Translations under genes and position numbers: made by a program | Assembly (NCBI GenBank): GCA_030435675.1 | Contig: CM059623.1 | Span: forward strand, 15,956,205-16,020,204 | DNA from: Steinernema hermaphroditum | Lineage: Eukaryota > Nematoda > Chromadorea > Rhabditida > Steinernematidae | Length of the DNA: 64,000 nt | Reading direction: 5' to 3' | Notes under the pieces: generated by a model | Database searches by the model: none | Told to the model about the DNA's origin: nothing | Seen by the model: only the letters and a program-made list of their open reading frames with translations | Shown here: in pieces, positions 43,591 to 56,600 of the stretch | Numbering within the stretch: the stretch's first letter is position 1 | Layout: every line of letters begins with the position of its first letter

Positions 43591-46079
43591 TCAGCCGCCG
43601 GAGCAACCGAGACGGTCTTCAATTTGGGCGGTCGATGGGCGATCGGTGGGATTTACTGATAGAAGATCCTTGATTAGATCTTTGATCGATGAGTCGTATC
43701 TGAAGCATATGGAATGAAGGCTTGAATAAAATGGAAAAGTGATACAGTCCGAGTTTTTTTTAAGGAATCGGCACCTTAAAGGTACTGCTCTAGAATAGTG
43801 CCGATGAAAACCAATCGAAAGTCTTGTTTAGTGTATGGATCTATAGCCGTATGGTCGTGTATCTATGATCGTATGCAGGCCGAAATGCATGCACGATTGG
43901 ATATGGTCTGAAGCGATACCAACCTTAAATAGGGTACTCCAGTCTAGGTAAACTCAAAGTATGAGTGAAAGCCATCTATTTTCTAAGATTGTAGACCAGG
44001 CAAGAGACATGCTCAATCCAATCTTCCGTGCTCGATGCGCATGCTGTCTGGTCCAGACCCGAAGAAGGCCGGCCTACGTTAAAATTTCTCTAAAGCGATT
44101 CAATTCAAGTGACCAGTGTTATTCCACTAAAGGGGCTGCCCCAAAAAAGGGCGGATGAATACTAATATGAGAGATTTCAATGAAGAGAACTCGACAATGT
44201 TATCAGAAACGATGAAACTACACGAAGGTTACATGAAGCCTATGGGACTTATAAAGCAGTCTCCTCAGACTGAATACACAACCATTACTATATGTAAACT
44301 TCTAGTATCTCTGCGTAAATTTGATTACTTTTCCTAATGGAGCTTTACCTCCAGTGGCTCAAGCGTGCTGATCTCACGGGAAGCATGGTTAAGAACTAAT
44401 TTAAGGATTTCCAAAAGAGTGAATCTGGAGAATCTCCGAAGTCTTTAAATCTCATGTTTTTTGCCACTAAACTTCAAAGATCACTTTAATTGTAATCTCC
44501 AACCTATCTGCTATTGCATATTATTCCGGATTCCCACCCACCCTACGAAAACAAACAAACAACGTACGGTGCATCATCTTCAAACGTGATCCTCCCACTC
44601 TGGGCGGCGAGAGCGATGCTGTCACCGCGCTCGTAGATGTCATCGAACGGCGATCGGAAATAGCAGAGCGCATAGAGAAGGCATCCGAGAGACTGTAAAA
44701 ACAAAGTAAATCGCTGCGAAGGTACTCGAGGCGCTATTTACTCAGCTACTGCCTAAGCACGTTAGCCGCGACGCTTACCCAGATATCCACTTTTTCCGTT
44801 ATCGCAGTTCCTGTTAAGCACGTAAACAGTTCAGGCGCTCGGTAGGGCATGGAACAGTGTTCGGCGGCGTCGTCGACGATTCGACGACTTTTGCGTTCGT
44901 TGTCGATGCGGATTGGAGAGTTGGTGCAGGAGCCGAAATCCATTAGGATGACTTGGTCTTCTTCGGCGAGAAGAACGTTGCCTGGTTTGATGTCTCTGAA
45001 ATCACAGAGTATTTAACATGGCTGATAAGTGCCCTATTATTTTATTGCCAAAAAGAAAAACTGCATGTGTCTTAGAGATAGACCACCCACTACAAAAACT
45101 GTTTCCCCTGGAAATCTCCTGTCGATTTTTGTGGTACTCCGAAGATCGGAGCACTTAAGGTACGATGAAGCTCAGCGGAAGGACTCCTGATTCAAAATAC
45201 GAAATGAAACATATCGTATGAGCCATGAAGATCTGAGGAGGGATGGAGTATGCGGGGAAAGAATCGAAAGCAACCACTTCGCCAGAACTCAGAACTCAAT
45301 GAAAACCCGAACCCGGCAACTCTGCTTATGGCTAAAGAGCATGTCATGTCCAACGGTACAGGAGAGACTGGGATGCAAGGACGCCAGCTCCGCGCTGTGG
45401 CAGAAAAGATCCGAGAGAAAAAGGCCCACCTATAGCAGGGACATCCGCCTAGGGGGGGGGGTGTGGATAGGTTGAAGCATTAGCCTAAGCCAAGTCGGGG
45501 CTTGCAGAAGCCTTCTCCCATCCACCCCATCCATGAAGGGCTCTGTTACCGTTCACTTAGCCTGGATTTCCTCAAAACTACACGAGTAAACGATATACCT
45601 GTGTATGATTTTCGCTTCATGAAGTACCCGAACAGCCGAAACGATCTGCTTAAAATAGCTCAGCACCAAATCTTGCTCCAGAAACTTCCGCGTCGGACGT
45701 CGCTGCGTAAGCGATTCAGCGAGACTCCCCTGCTTGTAATACGGAAAGATCAACATGAATCGCCACCCGTTAACTCCTTCTTCGTACGCCGAGCCTACAA
45801 GGCTCATTATATTTGGATGCGAGCCAAATCTGCGATGAACGTCTATTTCCATTTTTGTTCGATCGATTTCTTCGTCTGAGTGGCAACTGATCCGCTTCAT
45901 GGCGAACTTCTGACTTGTCCGGACGTCTTCGACCAGCATGATCTGACTGAAGCCTCTGAAACAAAACAAAAAAAAAACTTAAGAACTGGCAGTATAAGTT
46001 ACCCTGTAGCGATCTGCTTTACAATCTTGTACTGGTGGCCATCCGCCTCAACATCGACCTTGTCGCATATACAGCCCAT
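43591..46079 (-). CDS. STK16/MPSK1-like serine/threonine kinase (NAK family)
   Basis: Exons (minus) 46079-46003, 45955-45599, 44995-44779, 44692-44568 and 43699-43591 give 294 residues, close to human STK16 (305). The start MGCICDKVDVEADG has Gly2 and Cys3/Cys5, the myristoylation plus palmitoylation pattern of STK16. Motifs are IATGGFSQIMLVE, FAMKRISCH (ATP Lys), HRDIKPGNVLL (catalytic loop split by an intron), VILMDFGS, CSMPYRAPELF, VDIWSLGCLLYALCYFRSPF, ERGDSIALAAQSG and LLSVNPTDRP. Expected at the Golgi/plasma membrane as an active kinase of the Numb-associated family. The stop lies 381 bp before the myosin start on the same strand. Intron 3 (44996-45598) holds a G9 run and a possible mobile-element fragment. 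Confidence 0.88.
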
Positions 46080-46280
46080 AGTCCATCAAAGTCTAGGAGT
46101 TTGAACATTAAAAACATGGCTAGAATGGGCAAAAAATAATGGTCTGTTAAAACAGCTACACTATCAGCAAGCAACGACGTGAATAAGCAATCGTTTATGA
46201 GATACTGAAAGGTTTAAAGCTGATTTAAAATGCAAGGCACACACGTAAAGGCAACAATAACTTAATTAAAGCTGACGTCA

Positions 46281-49200
46281 TCAAAGTTCTTCTTTGGGCG
46301 GGGCTTTGAGATTCGACTGTGGCCGTTCGCCCCGCGTTGAATCCAGAGCATCCACTATAGCTGAGTCTTCCGTATCGCTGATATAGCCAACTTGATCGGT
46401 ATATCGTTCAGGCACCACCATAAGAGGATAGAGGGTAAAGGCCTTCAGGTTCCTCTCTGGGAAGGCCTCCTTCCAGTCAGCTCGAGGGTGTCGATCGAAC
46501 ATGATGGGAATGTACTCATCCACAGCTACGAGCTTCTTCAGAGGATCGGCTTCGATCAGTTTCTTAGCGCCGCTGTGGTTGAGCGCGTAGCCAAGCGTCC
46601 AGTAAGAGTAGCCGACTGTGCTGAGATGGCGGTGGCTCTCAACCCAGAGCTCCTCTCCGTCGAGGGCCATCTTCTTTCGGCCGAGATAGATCAGGTCCCA
46701 TTCGGTTTGATGGGCGTCGATATCCTCCATAGTTTCGAGAAGGCGCTGTGTGCCATTCTCCAGGAAGCGAAGGTCGTCTTCGAAGACGAGGACTCGTTTG
46801 TAGCCTTTTTCGACTACGTCCTAAATAATCAGGTAAAGGAATGGGTACAGTTGTGGTGTCTCAAAAGTCCATGCTCTATGAAGTGTGCTCAGATGACCAC
46901 GCTAGCATGACCAATGAATAAATAATGTTGGCTTGCGAGTCAAAAAACACCGAGTTACTGGCTCGAATGGAGTCTAAAAAAAAAGCGACTCAAATTTGAC
47001 TCGACTCGAAGTGCCAACCTATTCATAACCGCCGGCGGTCGGTCATGAATGATTAAGTCTCACAACTCGCCGTTTCAGCTGCATACTTCCTAAATAATCA
47101 GCTAAACGGATGGGCGCAGTTCTGATATCTTATAAGTCCATTCCTTTTCTATGAACTGTGCTATCATGACCACGGATCAAAATGTACATAACATGAAAGC
47201 ACATTCATAACCGGCTGCGATGAATGGCTTATGAACGCTACTTAAGCTTCCCTTCTCAGCGATCCAGGCACTATAGGTTTCGCAATGCCAGACATATCAA
47301 CACACTAAGATTGTTATGAAACTCGGTTTCGAAATCTCAGGCAAGGTCACGAAAGAATAATTGCGAGGGAAGTGGCAGCCCTTGTTCCATCAAATGAACC
47401 AACCATGTATCCTTCACATCCCTAAGAAAGTCTTTAATCACAACAGTACACGGATTTTCTTGAATGGCAAGCTCCGGATTTAAATTTAACGTTCAATAGG
47501 ACTCCACGTCATTTCCGTCAAGTCTCCATTGTGTTCGAACAGGCCGCTTTTAGAATATCGATAGTACTTTGCACTTTGCGTGTTTCCTACTACATTTTTC
47601 CGTTTCCGGTAGGCAAAGAGTTCAACATTGTACAAATTCCGAAACTTTGGGGAATAGGCCCATTTTGTGTGAATAAATCTATGGATAGATATCGAACAAA
47701 AAACCTGGTTCGATAAGAAAAACTATTTGCAATTCAGACTAACCCTATTCGCCGATTTGGGCGATTTGGAATCTAGGTTTTTGAAGAACCATAGTCAAGA
47801 CTCTAACTTATTCTTTTGAACAAACTATACTAGGAATGACCATGTCTCGATTACCTTCCAGATCCGATAATGACTGAGGAAGCATCCAATCTCTCCCTTC
47901 TTCAACGTTCTTTTATGATAGGGATCTTCATATCCGGGCAAGATCCTAATCTCCTTGGCATAGCCGTCCTTATCTAGCCGCTGTCCATCCGTAGCTTCCC
48001 AATAGGTGTACTCGATTCCTAGCAGATTCAGAATGGCACTCATCTTCTTCAGCCTTTCAGGTCTTCTTCTTAAGTTTATGAGGTAGATCTTATCGAATCC
48101 GAGGAGACTCTTTCGAGGAGCTCGCGGTGGGATTATCGAAGAAGGAACTATCGGATTAATACCATAGTCCGATATGAGATTAGCAATGAAGTATTTAAGC
48201 TAAAGTCGTAGATTAGCTGGGTACTGGGATAAGTGAGTTACTTGCTGGCGGTGTGCGTTGAGATCGTAGATCTTGGAGTCAATAAAGTACCCGTAAAAGC
48301 GTTCGTTGGTCATGTAGATGGGGATGTCCATAGCTCTGGCAGAGTGAGCGAAAACATCGATCGGATCATCAGAATCGCCATTGAAATGGATGACATTCCC
48401 CGCGCTGAATGTGAGATAGGCGGCGTCACTGGAGGAGGTGTGTATGAGCATTGGAGTCGACGCGTGAGTAATCTGGAATTTGCTGACGTCACAGGGAAGT
48501 ATCATGCAAGGTTTTAATTTCGAACGAAAGTAGCAAGAGCACCAAAACGGAGGTCGAAAGCCCCATTGAAAAGAGTGGATTTGAAAGGCCAGCAAGGGTA
48601 TCTTGTGTGGGCCTTCCCTCATCTCCAGAAATCCTATATGACTAAACTCCCTCTATTATGTTGCATCGCCTTTTTGGCGCCCGTCAGTGGGCGGAGAACC
48701 CTTCTAGTCGAATCATGCATTACCTCTGACAGCCAAATGGCTCAGATCCCATACAGCAGAAAACTAAAAGAGAGACAGGAGGTGTGGCCAGGGCATGTGG
48801 TTTTCTCCGAAAGGGCCCCTTAAGTGGGCGGTTCGAGTCGGCTCGGATTGGCTCCGAAGCCAACTGAGACGACCCGAAGCAGGATAGAATTTTGAAATTT
48901 CACTCAGTCCTCTTCTTTGAGTGGAACTTATGTAGCGTTAGACAGCACCTGGTTAAAGCCACAACGTAAAACAAACGGTTTCCCATCCGTTTACCAAATG
49001 TGTTTTTTATAACACACTATCCCCCTTATTGGGCGCGATATTTATCCTGTTCGGATATCCAGCCAGAAGGATCTTTAGACACGCCCCAAAACTAAGAACG
49101 TAGCATTGCAATTATAGGATTAGACGGCGAGTGCGAAAACCTTTATAAAAATGAAAGTCATGGCAAAAATCGGCCTTCCTTCAATGCGCCCGTTAATTTA

Positions 49201-49907
49201 GGATATTAGCATTTGCCATTTGGTCATTTTTGACATTTTCTCTTTTCCAGTTCCCGTTATGTTGTACATTTCTGTTAAGTACCTGTTCCATTCCAACAAT
49301 CTCCCTTGCCACATAGCGATCTCCCATCTCATCGACAGCGTTCGAATGATTGGACGTAGGCGCGTTCATTAGCGGCATAACAACCACTTGCTTCAGGCCG
49401 ATGAGATACTGTAGGACCCTTGGCTGAGTGAGGAACTCGTCCGATGTGGTCATGAAGAGATATTCCGACTTTGAAGCTCTGGCTCTCATCAGAGCCAGTT
49501 CCATCCAATTAGATTCGTCGAACTCCTCCTCAGTGAAAATGGCGATTGTCTTCTGGCGATAGAAGTTCTTCGCCCCCTTCGCCCACCTAAACCACAATTA
49601 AGTTAATTATGCGCTGCGCTCATTAAAATGCTTACATTTCGACGAGGGTAGTCGATCCGTCGGCACGCTTATTATCGGCGACGAAGAAGGCCATTTGGAT
49701 GCGATCTTTGGGGTACTCGAAGTTCTCGAGCAGACCGAGTGTGTAGGGGAGCGCGTGTGCATGACTTCGCACGCCGACGGCGATGAACACTCGAGGATAG
49801 ATGTGCCGATAGTCGCCTCGGTCCGGCTCTCGGCCCGGGAAGAGCGCCAGAGAGGAGGAGATTAATAAGAGGGCAGTGAAACATAAGGGAGATGTGCAGC
49901 ACTTCAT
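46281..49907 (-). CDS. procollagen galactosyltransferase, GLT25/COLGALT family
   Basis: Exons (minus) 49907-49636, 49586-49283, 48472-48242, 48199-47855 and 46820-46281 give 563 residues. The start MKCCTSPLCFTALLLISSS is a signal peptide. An acceptor GCGCTTCAG eight bases before the ATG suggests trans-splicing. The N-terminal GT module reads RVFIAVGVRSHAHALPYTLG ... FFVADNKRADGS. The C-terminal module has KIYLINLRRRPERLKKM, EATDGQ, LPGYEDPYHKRTLKKGEIGC, FLSHYRIWK, VLVFEDDLRF (DxD-type), WDLIYLGRKKM, YSYWTLGYAL and VDEYIPIMFD. It ends PPKEEL, an ER-retention-like signal in the place of the human RDEL. The enzyme adds galactose to hydroxylysine of collagen in the ER. Oddity: the N-terminal FVDxDN motif is replaced by FMTTSDEF (about 135-142), and YSNFW by HSNAV. 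Confidence 0.88.
46818..47182. repeat. duplicated ~95-bp segment spanning the last splice acceptor of the GLT25 gene
   Basis: CCTAAATAATCAGGTAAAGGAATGGG...GACCACGCT (46819-46903) is repeated with about 20 percent divergence as CCTAAATAATCAGCTAAACGGATGGG...GACCACGGA (47090-47180). The first copy includes the functional acceptor (minus-strand GATTATTTAG). The second is an unused intronic copy. Confidence 0.6.
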
Positions 49908-52900
49908 TGCATCGTCTGAAGCGCACGACCGATGAGTTAGGTTCACGCTTCATAAGGTTCGAAGAAGTATAGCGAAAGAGAGGATATAATCTAGAAAGGG
50001 TTTATCAAAAAGGACTTCAAAGGTCGCACAATTTGTATATAGTTTTGGTACATAAGCTTCCCTCATATCCCTTTCCGAAAGGCTCATAAGGGCGCGTTCG
50101 AATCTGCCATGACCCTAAACAACACCTGAATAGGACAGCTTTTTCCGAGATTCCCATTGGCCTCGGAAAATGCACACCCCGACGCCAGTCGATACATATC
50201 TAATTTGCGTTAGTGGACACGAGCTTTCGCAAAAACAAATCGGGGCCTTGGGCACAAACACTTTGGATCAACGTTCTTTGCGTTGAAGCCTTTCTTGCAA
50301 AGTGCTTCTGTCAGATCTGCGTCAGGAACGATGTTAGTTTACGAGAGTATAGGGTTTCACTGCTGGTGAAAAGTTTGCTGGGGACCGTTACAGTATCATC
50401 TGTGCTTTTTCGTCGGTTGGAACTCGAAAATAACCATAGTAATTGGTCGAATAACTGTGGCATTTGTGAATTGCCCTACAGTGGCTCTAGAAGAGGCTGT
50501 AGAAATTTGCCCAGTTCGTAGATGAAGTACGCTGTCTACCACCGGTTCGACATCAAAATGAAGCCGGCTGCAACTGATATCCTCTGCTTGTCTATTTACG
50601 GTGTTATGCAAGACGTGATTTATGAAATTAAATCGTTAACGCCCTGCAGTGTTCGCAGAGGGTCACTGGCAGTGACGAGTCCGCCGACAAAAGACAACGT
50701 CTAACAACAATTGACAACTGAGATCTGTTACCTTTTTGTTTCGATCGTTCAAAAAGACGGTGTTAAAGAGCGCTGACCATCTGAGAAAATAGACTCTTTT
50801 GCTTTTAGGGTGTTTTTCATGGCCTAGAGTAGAGCGTAGAGTTTGATAATCCAAAAACTGAACAGTAAGAAAGCCGATATCGTTCATTAAAAGTAACCAA
50901 AAAAGCTATCTACTGATCTGGTTTTGATCACTGTGACGAACGACCCAACTTACCACTATTGTTAGTGTGCATTTGTGGATTTTGTCGGCGGACTGGTTCG
51001 GATTACTGGGCACTGGCCCTCTTATCCTAATCTTCTACAGAGCGCCACGGTCGATTTGTTAAGGGCCGTTCGTACTCAACGAGTTAAGCCGCGCATGCGT
51101 CCTTTTTCGCCTGGTATTATTTTTTTAACCTCGTGGCCAGTGAAAAAGAACGCACACGCGGCTCATCTCGCCGTGTATGAACGGCACTCGCGTCCACGAT
51201 ATCTTTACACCTGGTCTCTTTTAAATTTTGATGTGTCTTCAAAATAATAAGCTGTTAGCAGCGGCCTGAACATCCACTGAGAAAGTTTCCCGAAAATTGT
51301 TTGTTCGTATATTTAAAAGTTACATGGCTGAATTCGTTTGAAAACAAGGGCACTGTCCGCAGACGAGAGCTCGTTGGTCACTTAACGGAAAAACAAAGGC
51401 CGTTTTGAATAATATAATAAGTGCTTATAATAGTTTCAGCGAAAACATCCGGTTTGGCAAATGATCTTTTGTTTTGAAGATAGGCGATTGTCGTTTTTGA
51501 GGATGAAGGGGGAAAAGTAGGGAAAGTAACTTGAAATGGGCTAGAAAAGTGAAACGTCTTCGCCAGCTCAGGGTATAAACAGGCGGGCTCGTAGCTATTT
51601 AAAATTCGGCTGTGAGTCAGTCATATTCGACTGGATCGACAAATTGATTCATGTGATTATCTTTTGAGCGGCTTATGATAGATGGCTTACTTAATTAATC
51701 GTAGTTACTTGTCCATTGGGATATTAACTGTGACTCACGTGGAAACGAAAGCGCGCGTGGCGTTATGAAGATTCTGGATGATATCGCTAATATTGATATC
51801 AAGTTTAAGGGGACCCATCATTATTAGATTGATTTTTGCACAAATGCATTGTCGCCGAGATATCAACATATCAAGAGTACATTGTAACTGTGAGGCGTAT
51901 ACCGCTTTTTCGCCGTTTTTCTCCTTTTTTGGTGGTGCTTCGTGGGCTACCATGGACTTCAGTCAGAGTCCAGTTGTACCCGTTTCAATTCCTAAGTTGC
52001 AGAGCCTAGCAATTAGTTGACATGCTGAACTGCCATCCTTTACTGCTGCTTTAAATAACTGCGACGCAATATCAAGATCGATTATAAAACGCAAAATATG
52101 GCGTTCAACGATCGTTAAACTTTCCTAATTTCATGGAATACTATCAGCGTTTGTGAATATTTAATCAGCTAGAGGAATCGCCAAAAGTACAAGGTTATGC
52201 ATCCCATACAAAGCAATTTACCTTTGATCCAATTTCAAATCAGTAGAAATGAACATTAATTTGATGAGACTGCTAAAATCTTTGAATGTTGATGTATCCT
52301 AAGATTTTCTGCATGTTTTTGCCCTGCGCTACACAACGTGTACACCCAATAGACGATCAAGGTCACACGTTTGTTTTTTCACATTTTCCCACGGTAGTGC
52401 CGCGCGCAAACAACATAAATATGCGATTATTTCGATTGAAACGAATGTGCGAAAGAGGAGAAAACGGCGGAAATCTGCGTTGTTTTTGATGAAAGTTCCC
52501 ATGCCACATACTGAGCAGATCCTAGGAATAGTCTCGGCAATGATAATGATAGTAATGACAGTTGAATGGGCAACTTTACGGATCCTAGTACTATAATAAA
52601 TGCGGTTTTTAAAGAACCAACAGCAAAAAGATGCAATAGTGATACAGTTCCAGCCGGAAGCTGATCAAATTTCATACAAATCTCTTAGAATTCTTTGTAT
52701 TTGGAAACGAACAGTGCCTGTTGAAAGTTAAGTACATGAATGATTTGGAAAAATCATAAGATAATAAACAAAATCGACTAGTATTCAACACTTTTCTTTG
52801 GTATTTTTGCCAAGTTTCACCTTATTCACTTTCTACATTGATTTTTAATTATCCACTAATAAGACAAGAAATGGATTTCACAAAAAAATGGAAAATAGCT

Positions 52901-53646
52901 TTTCGTCTTCACTGAAAAACACATTCCGAGAACCGTAGGCAGCTTGATGAAAATTGGCCAAAAGTAGAAGAAGAGGCCCGTCCAATAAACAACTCGTCTC
53001 TGGCGAATGTGCAGGCAAGAAGGTCATCCGATTGCCCGGCAAACCCCTCTCTCCAACACGTAAACACTCGGCCCCGCCAGTTCAATCTGCGCATCACTGG
53101 AACAGATTCTCAGCAGGCGTGTGGGTCCCACCACGATGAGCACTCGAGACGACGATAAGGCTACTGTATCACCCAATGGACGTCACTTCCGCGTTCGGCG
53201 CTCGAACAAAAAATTCTTATTTAAAGCCAGCTTCTTGAAGCTAATCGATTGAACTTAACATGTGATTGACCCCCGATTCCTGTGCCCTCTAGTCGCCGCT
53301 TTATGACCAGCCCAGGGCGAGACGTGAACGACGCCGGGACGCCCCCGTTCAAAGTCTACTCGAGTGCGTCACCTGCTAGCCAGTTCCAGCCGCGGGTTAT
53401 CACCCATGGTTACGCGAGAACCCGAGCCAATTTCGAGAGACACCGCTCCTTGCACGTCGTCTGTGCTGCATTTTCGATCGCGAAGCGGAGCGCTATTGAT
53501 TTGTCTATTTGGATAATGGGTTATCTCGCACGCTGCCGGTAATTGGTGGAAGACGCCGCTCACTTATTATACCTATAACTCCCTAGTTCATTTGGGCAAT
53601 TGCAGGCTCGTCGCCCTGTTTGTGTCACGAACACTAACCGATTCAG
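49908..53646. other. long intergenic region between the GLT25 and cullin-1 genes
   Basis: 3.7 kb with no supported gene. AT-rich up to about 52.9 kb. A GC-richer block at 52.95-53.55 kb gives spurious frames on both strands and probably includes the cullin promoter region. A TATA-like GGTATAAACAGG is at about 51571 without a gene downstream that I can support. Confidence 0.45.
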
Positions 53647-56600
53647 ATGGCCCGAGCGCAGCCGTGCCAGAAGTCGATCGAAGAAGTATGGAATGAGCTG
53701 GAAGAAGGACTGAAGAAGATCTACAGACGCGAGCGGATCTCCGTCAGCGAGTACATGCTTCTCTATAGGTGAGTGAAGGCGACATTTTTCAAAAAATGTG
53801 AATAATATGTGTGAGTAGAGTGAGAGTTTGGCGCCGAACCGAACAATGAAAAGACGAAAAATACCAATGGGAGACGTGACGGAGAACTAAAATCATTTAA
53901 ATATTGATGTGATCTGTGACAGAAATGTGTTACAATAGTCCGCCAGCATAAGAGAGCTCTGTCTGTAAGAGTCATAAGAGAGTCCGCCTGTCGAAAGGAT
54001 TGAGAGAAATATCGATCGCTGATCAGGCGTTCAAAAGTCATCGAAAAGTTAGACGTTCGTCAAGGCATGTGGACTAAACATGAACTTGTGTGGGTACGAT
54101 GTGAATTCTAAATCTCATCATCGCAGATTACGATGGGCTTTTTCAGTTATGGGAAGTTAGGAATCCGTCTTTTGGTGTGGCACATCACAAGCTGGCAGGA
54201 CCACCTCATTGAGGATTAGGGCCCCAGAGATGGGACGGCTAGGTATCCGTCTTTTGGTATGCACCTCATAGACGACCGAGGCCCCAGAGCTGGGACGGTT
54301 TGGTATCCGTCTCTTCTGGACGGTCAAGGATCGGCCTCTTGTTCTGGTAGGTCACAAACTGTCATGACCACCTCATAGACGACCAAGACCCCAACCCTAG
54401 AGAATGATGAAGGATGCTAAATGCGCACTGCATGTTGATCATGGTACAGTGAAGCAGAGGGTCGCAGATATCCCCGATCTCCTTTCACCTTCTATCATAT
54501 TCACTTTCAGCACAGTATACAACTACTGCACCGTCAGTTCGGAACAGCGGAACAACCGCGAGAGAGAAGCGGCCATTAGGCGTGGAGAAAACGTTCCAGC
54601 CATTGCAAATGGTCGTCGAGCCGCTGGAATGGGAAACCCCAACGGCGCCGAGTTCGCCGGAATCGACGTATACAACAAGTTGAAATCCTTCTTTGATGCG
54701 TCCATCGAAGACGTTCTCAATGTAATCCAATGATCGACTGAGTGATGTCTATCTACTTGATTTTAGACAGTCGTCACCGAAGATTGCGGCCTTGAAGGCG
54801 AAGATCTACTCAAATATTACACCGAGTCTTGGCGTGATTTTGCCTTTTCTTCCAAAGTTGTCGATGGTCTGTTCCGCTACCTCAATCGCCACTGGATCAA
54901 ACGGGAGATGGACGAAGGGAACAGTAGCGTTTATGAAACATATGTGGTAAGTAAAGGAGAGATCTTTGACAAAGATATGTTGGATGACTATGGGATAGGG
55001 AACTCTCAACCACAAATCAAGTACAGTAATGAGCCTGCAAAAAGTTAACTTTACTGATCAATGGCCATGTCCACTAGGTGTCCGTAGACCAGTGACCTTC
55101 GAGAACCGAAGCAAAGGAATTGTTCGTTTATTGGTTAAAAGAATGGTTCCTAGATGTGTTTATAGTACATTATAGCGTCTATGACCATATCCATGTCATG
55201 TTATATCAGCTTATGTAATGTTTTAAGCTCAGCTCCGTTGATCTTTGCCCTAAGGTTAGGTGACTCTACACAGACTCAGTCTGGACAAAGATTTGTAGCC
55301 ATAACGACCGAGCTGTTTGTCAAGAGGAATGCTGACTCAAATCCGTTGATTCCCCGTAAAGCTACCATAATCTGACGGCTACTTTTTATGTGAGAAGGAA
55401 CGCGGCATAAAGCCGTTTCAACTGTCCCCTATAGGGTGTAGACCGTCCCTTTTTGCTTTCGCTTTGAGTCGTCCCCTTGCTTTGAACCGTCTCCCGTTTT
55501 TGAGGATTTGAACCCTCCTCTCAGGAATAAACTGGGATTTTGAGTTTCGGGTTTCCTATGCCAGAAACGGGCGAGTGACAGCCAGGCAAGTGACATGTTC
55601 ATGAGAGCAACACTGATCTCTAACCCTATGCAACACGCATAGGTAATCACATAGAGGGGAGTTGAAATTCTAAAAGGAACTGTCGAAATCTCAAAGGAGA
55701 CGGCTGAAATCAAGGCGAACGGTTAAAACGGCTTTATGCCAGTCGCGGAATCTGTCACCCAGACATTTAGGCATTTCAGAATGCATAAAAAAGACCCTGG
55801 GTTGATTTACGGGCTTGTACCTAGTCTCATACTGTGAACATTCCCTCCCGTCCAAGCACCTTTGTGCTTTCCACAGTAAACGTGCCCATTTCAGCTCGCA
55901 CTAGTCATGTGGAAGCACAAGCTCTTCGAAGACAACAACGAAAGCGTCACGCAGGCCGTTCTCCAGCTCATCGAACGCGAGCGCAACGGCGAAGGCATCA
56001 ACTCGTCTCTTATCAGTGGCGTCGTTGACTCGTACGTTGAACTCGGGCTCAACGAAGGCCAGATCCAAGAGCAATCCTCCACGCTGCCCACCTTCCAAAA
56101 CTTCCCCAATTGCAGCGGATCGCAAGACCTGCAGAATCGTCTCAAGGTCTATCTCGATCGCTTCGAGATCAAACTTCTTAACGAGACGCGCGATTATTAT
56201 CGCCTAGAAGCGGAAGCGTTCATTCAGTCGAACACCATGACGGAATACATGAAGAAGGTAGAGCAGCGCCTGAAGGAAGAGGACGAGCGATGTGACCGCT
56301 ACCTTCATCAGTACACCAAGAAGCGGCTAGCGCATGAGCTGGAGAGCGTACTGATTAAGAAGCGTCTCGACCGATTCCAGGCCGAGTTCACCACTCTTCT
56401 CGACCTGAAGAGAGACGAGGATCTGGCAAGGATGTTCTCGCTGTGCTCGAGGGTCGACGGAGCGCTCGAACCTCTGAAGCTGGAATTCTTGACTTTTGTC
56501 ACCAAGAAGGGCGAAGAGGCGGTAGAGAGAATTGCCGCCGAGAGCAACGATACCAACGACCCGAAGCCGTACATTCGGGCAATCCTCGATGTCCATAGAC

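Noticed and set aside
54404..54510. Frame upstream of cullin exon 2 as an alternative start
   Set aside because: The frame before the acceptor at 54510 has no homology, while exon 1 (53647-53768) supplies the expected cullin N-terminus in phase.
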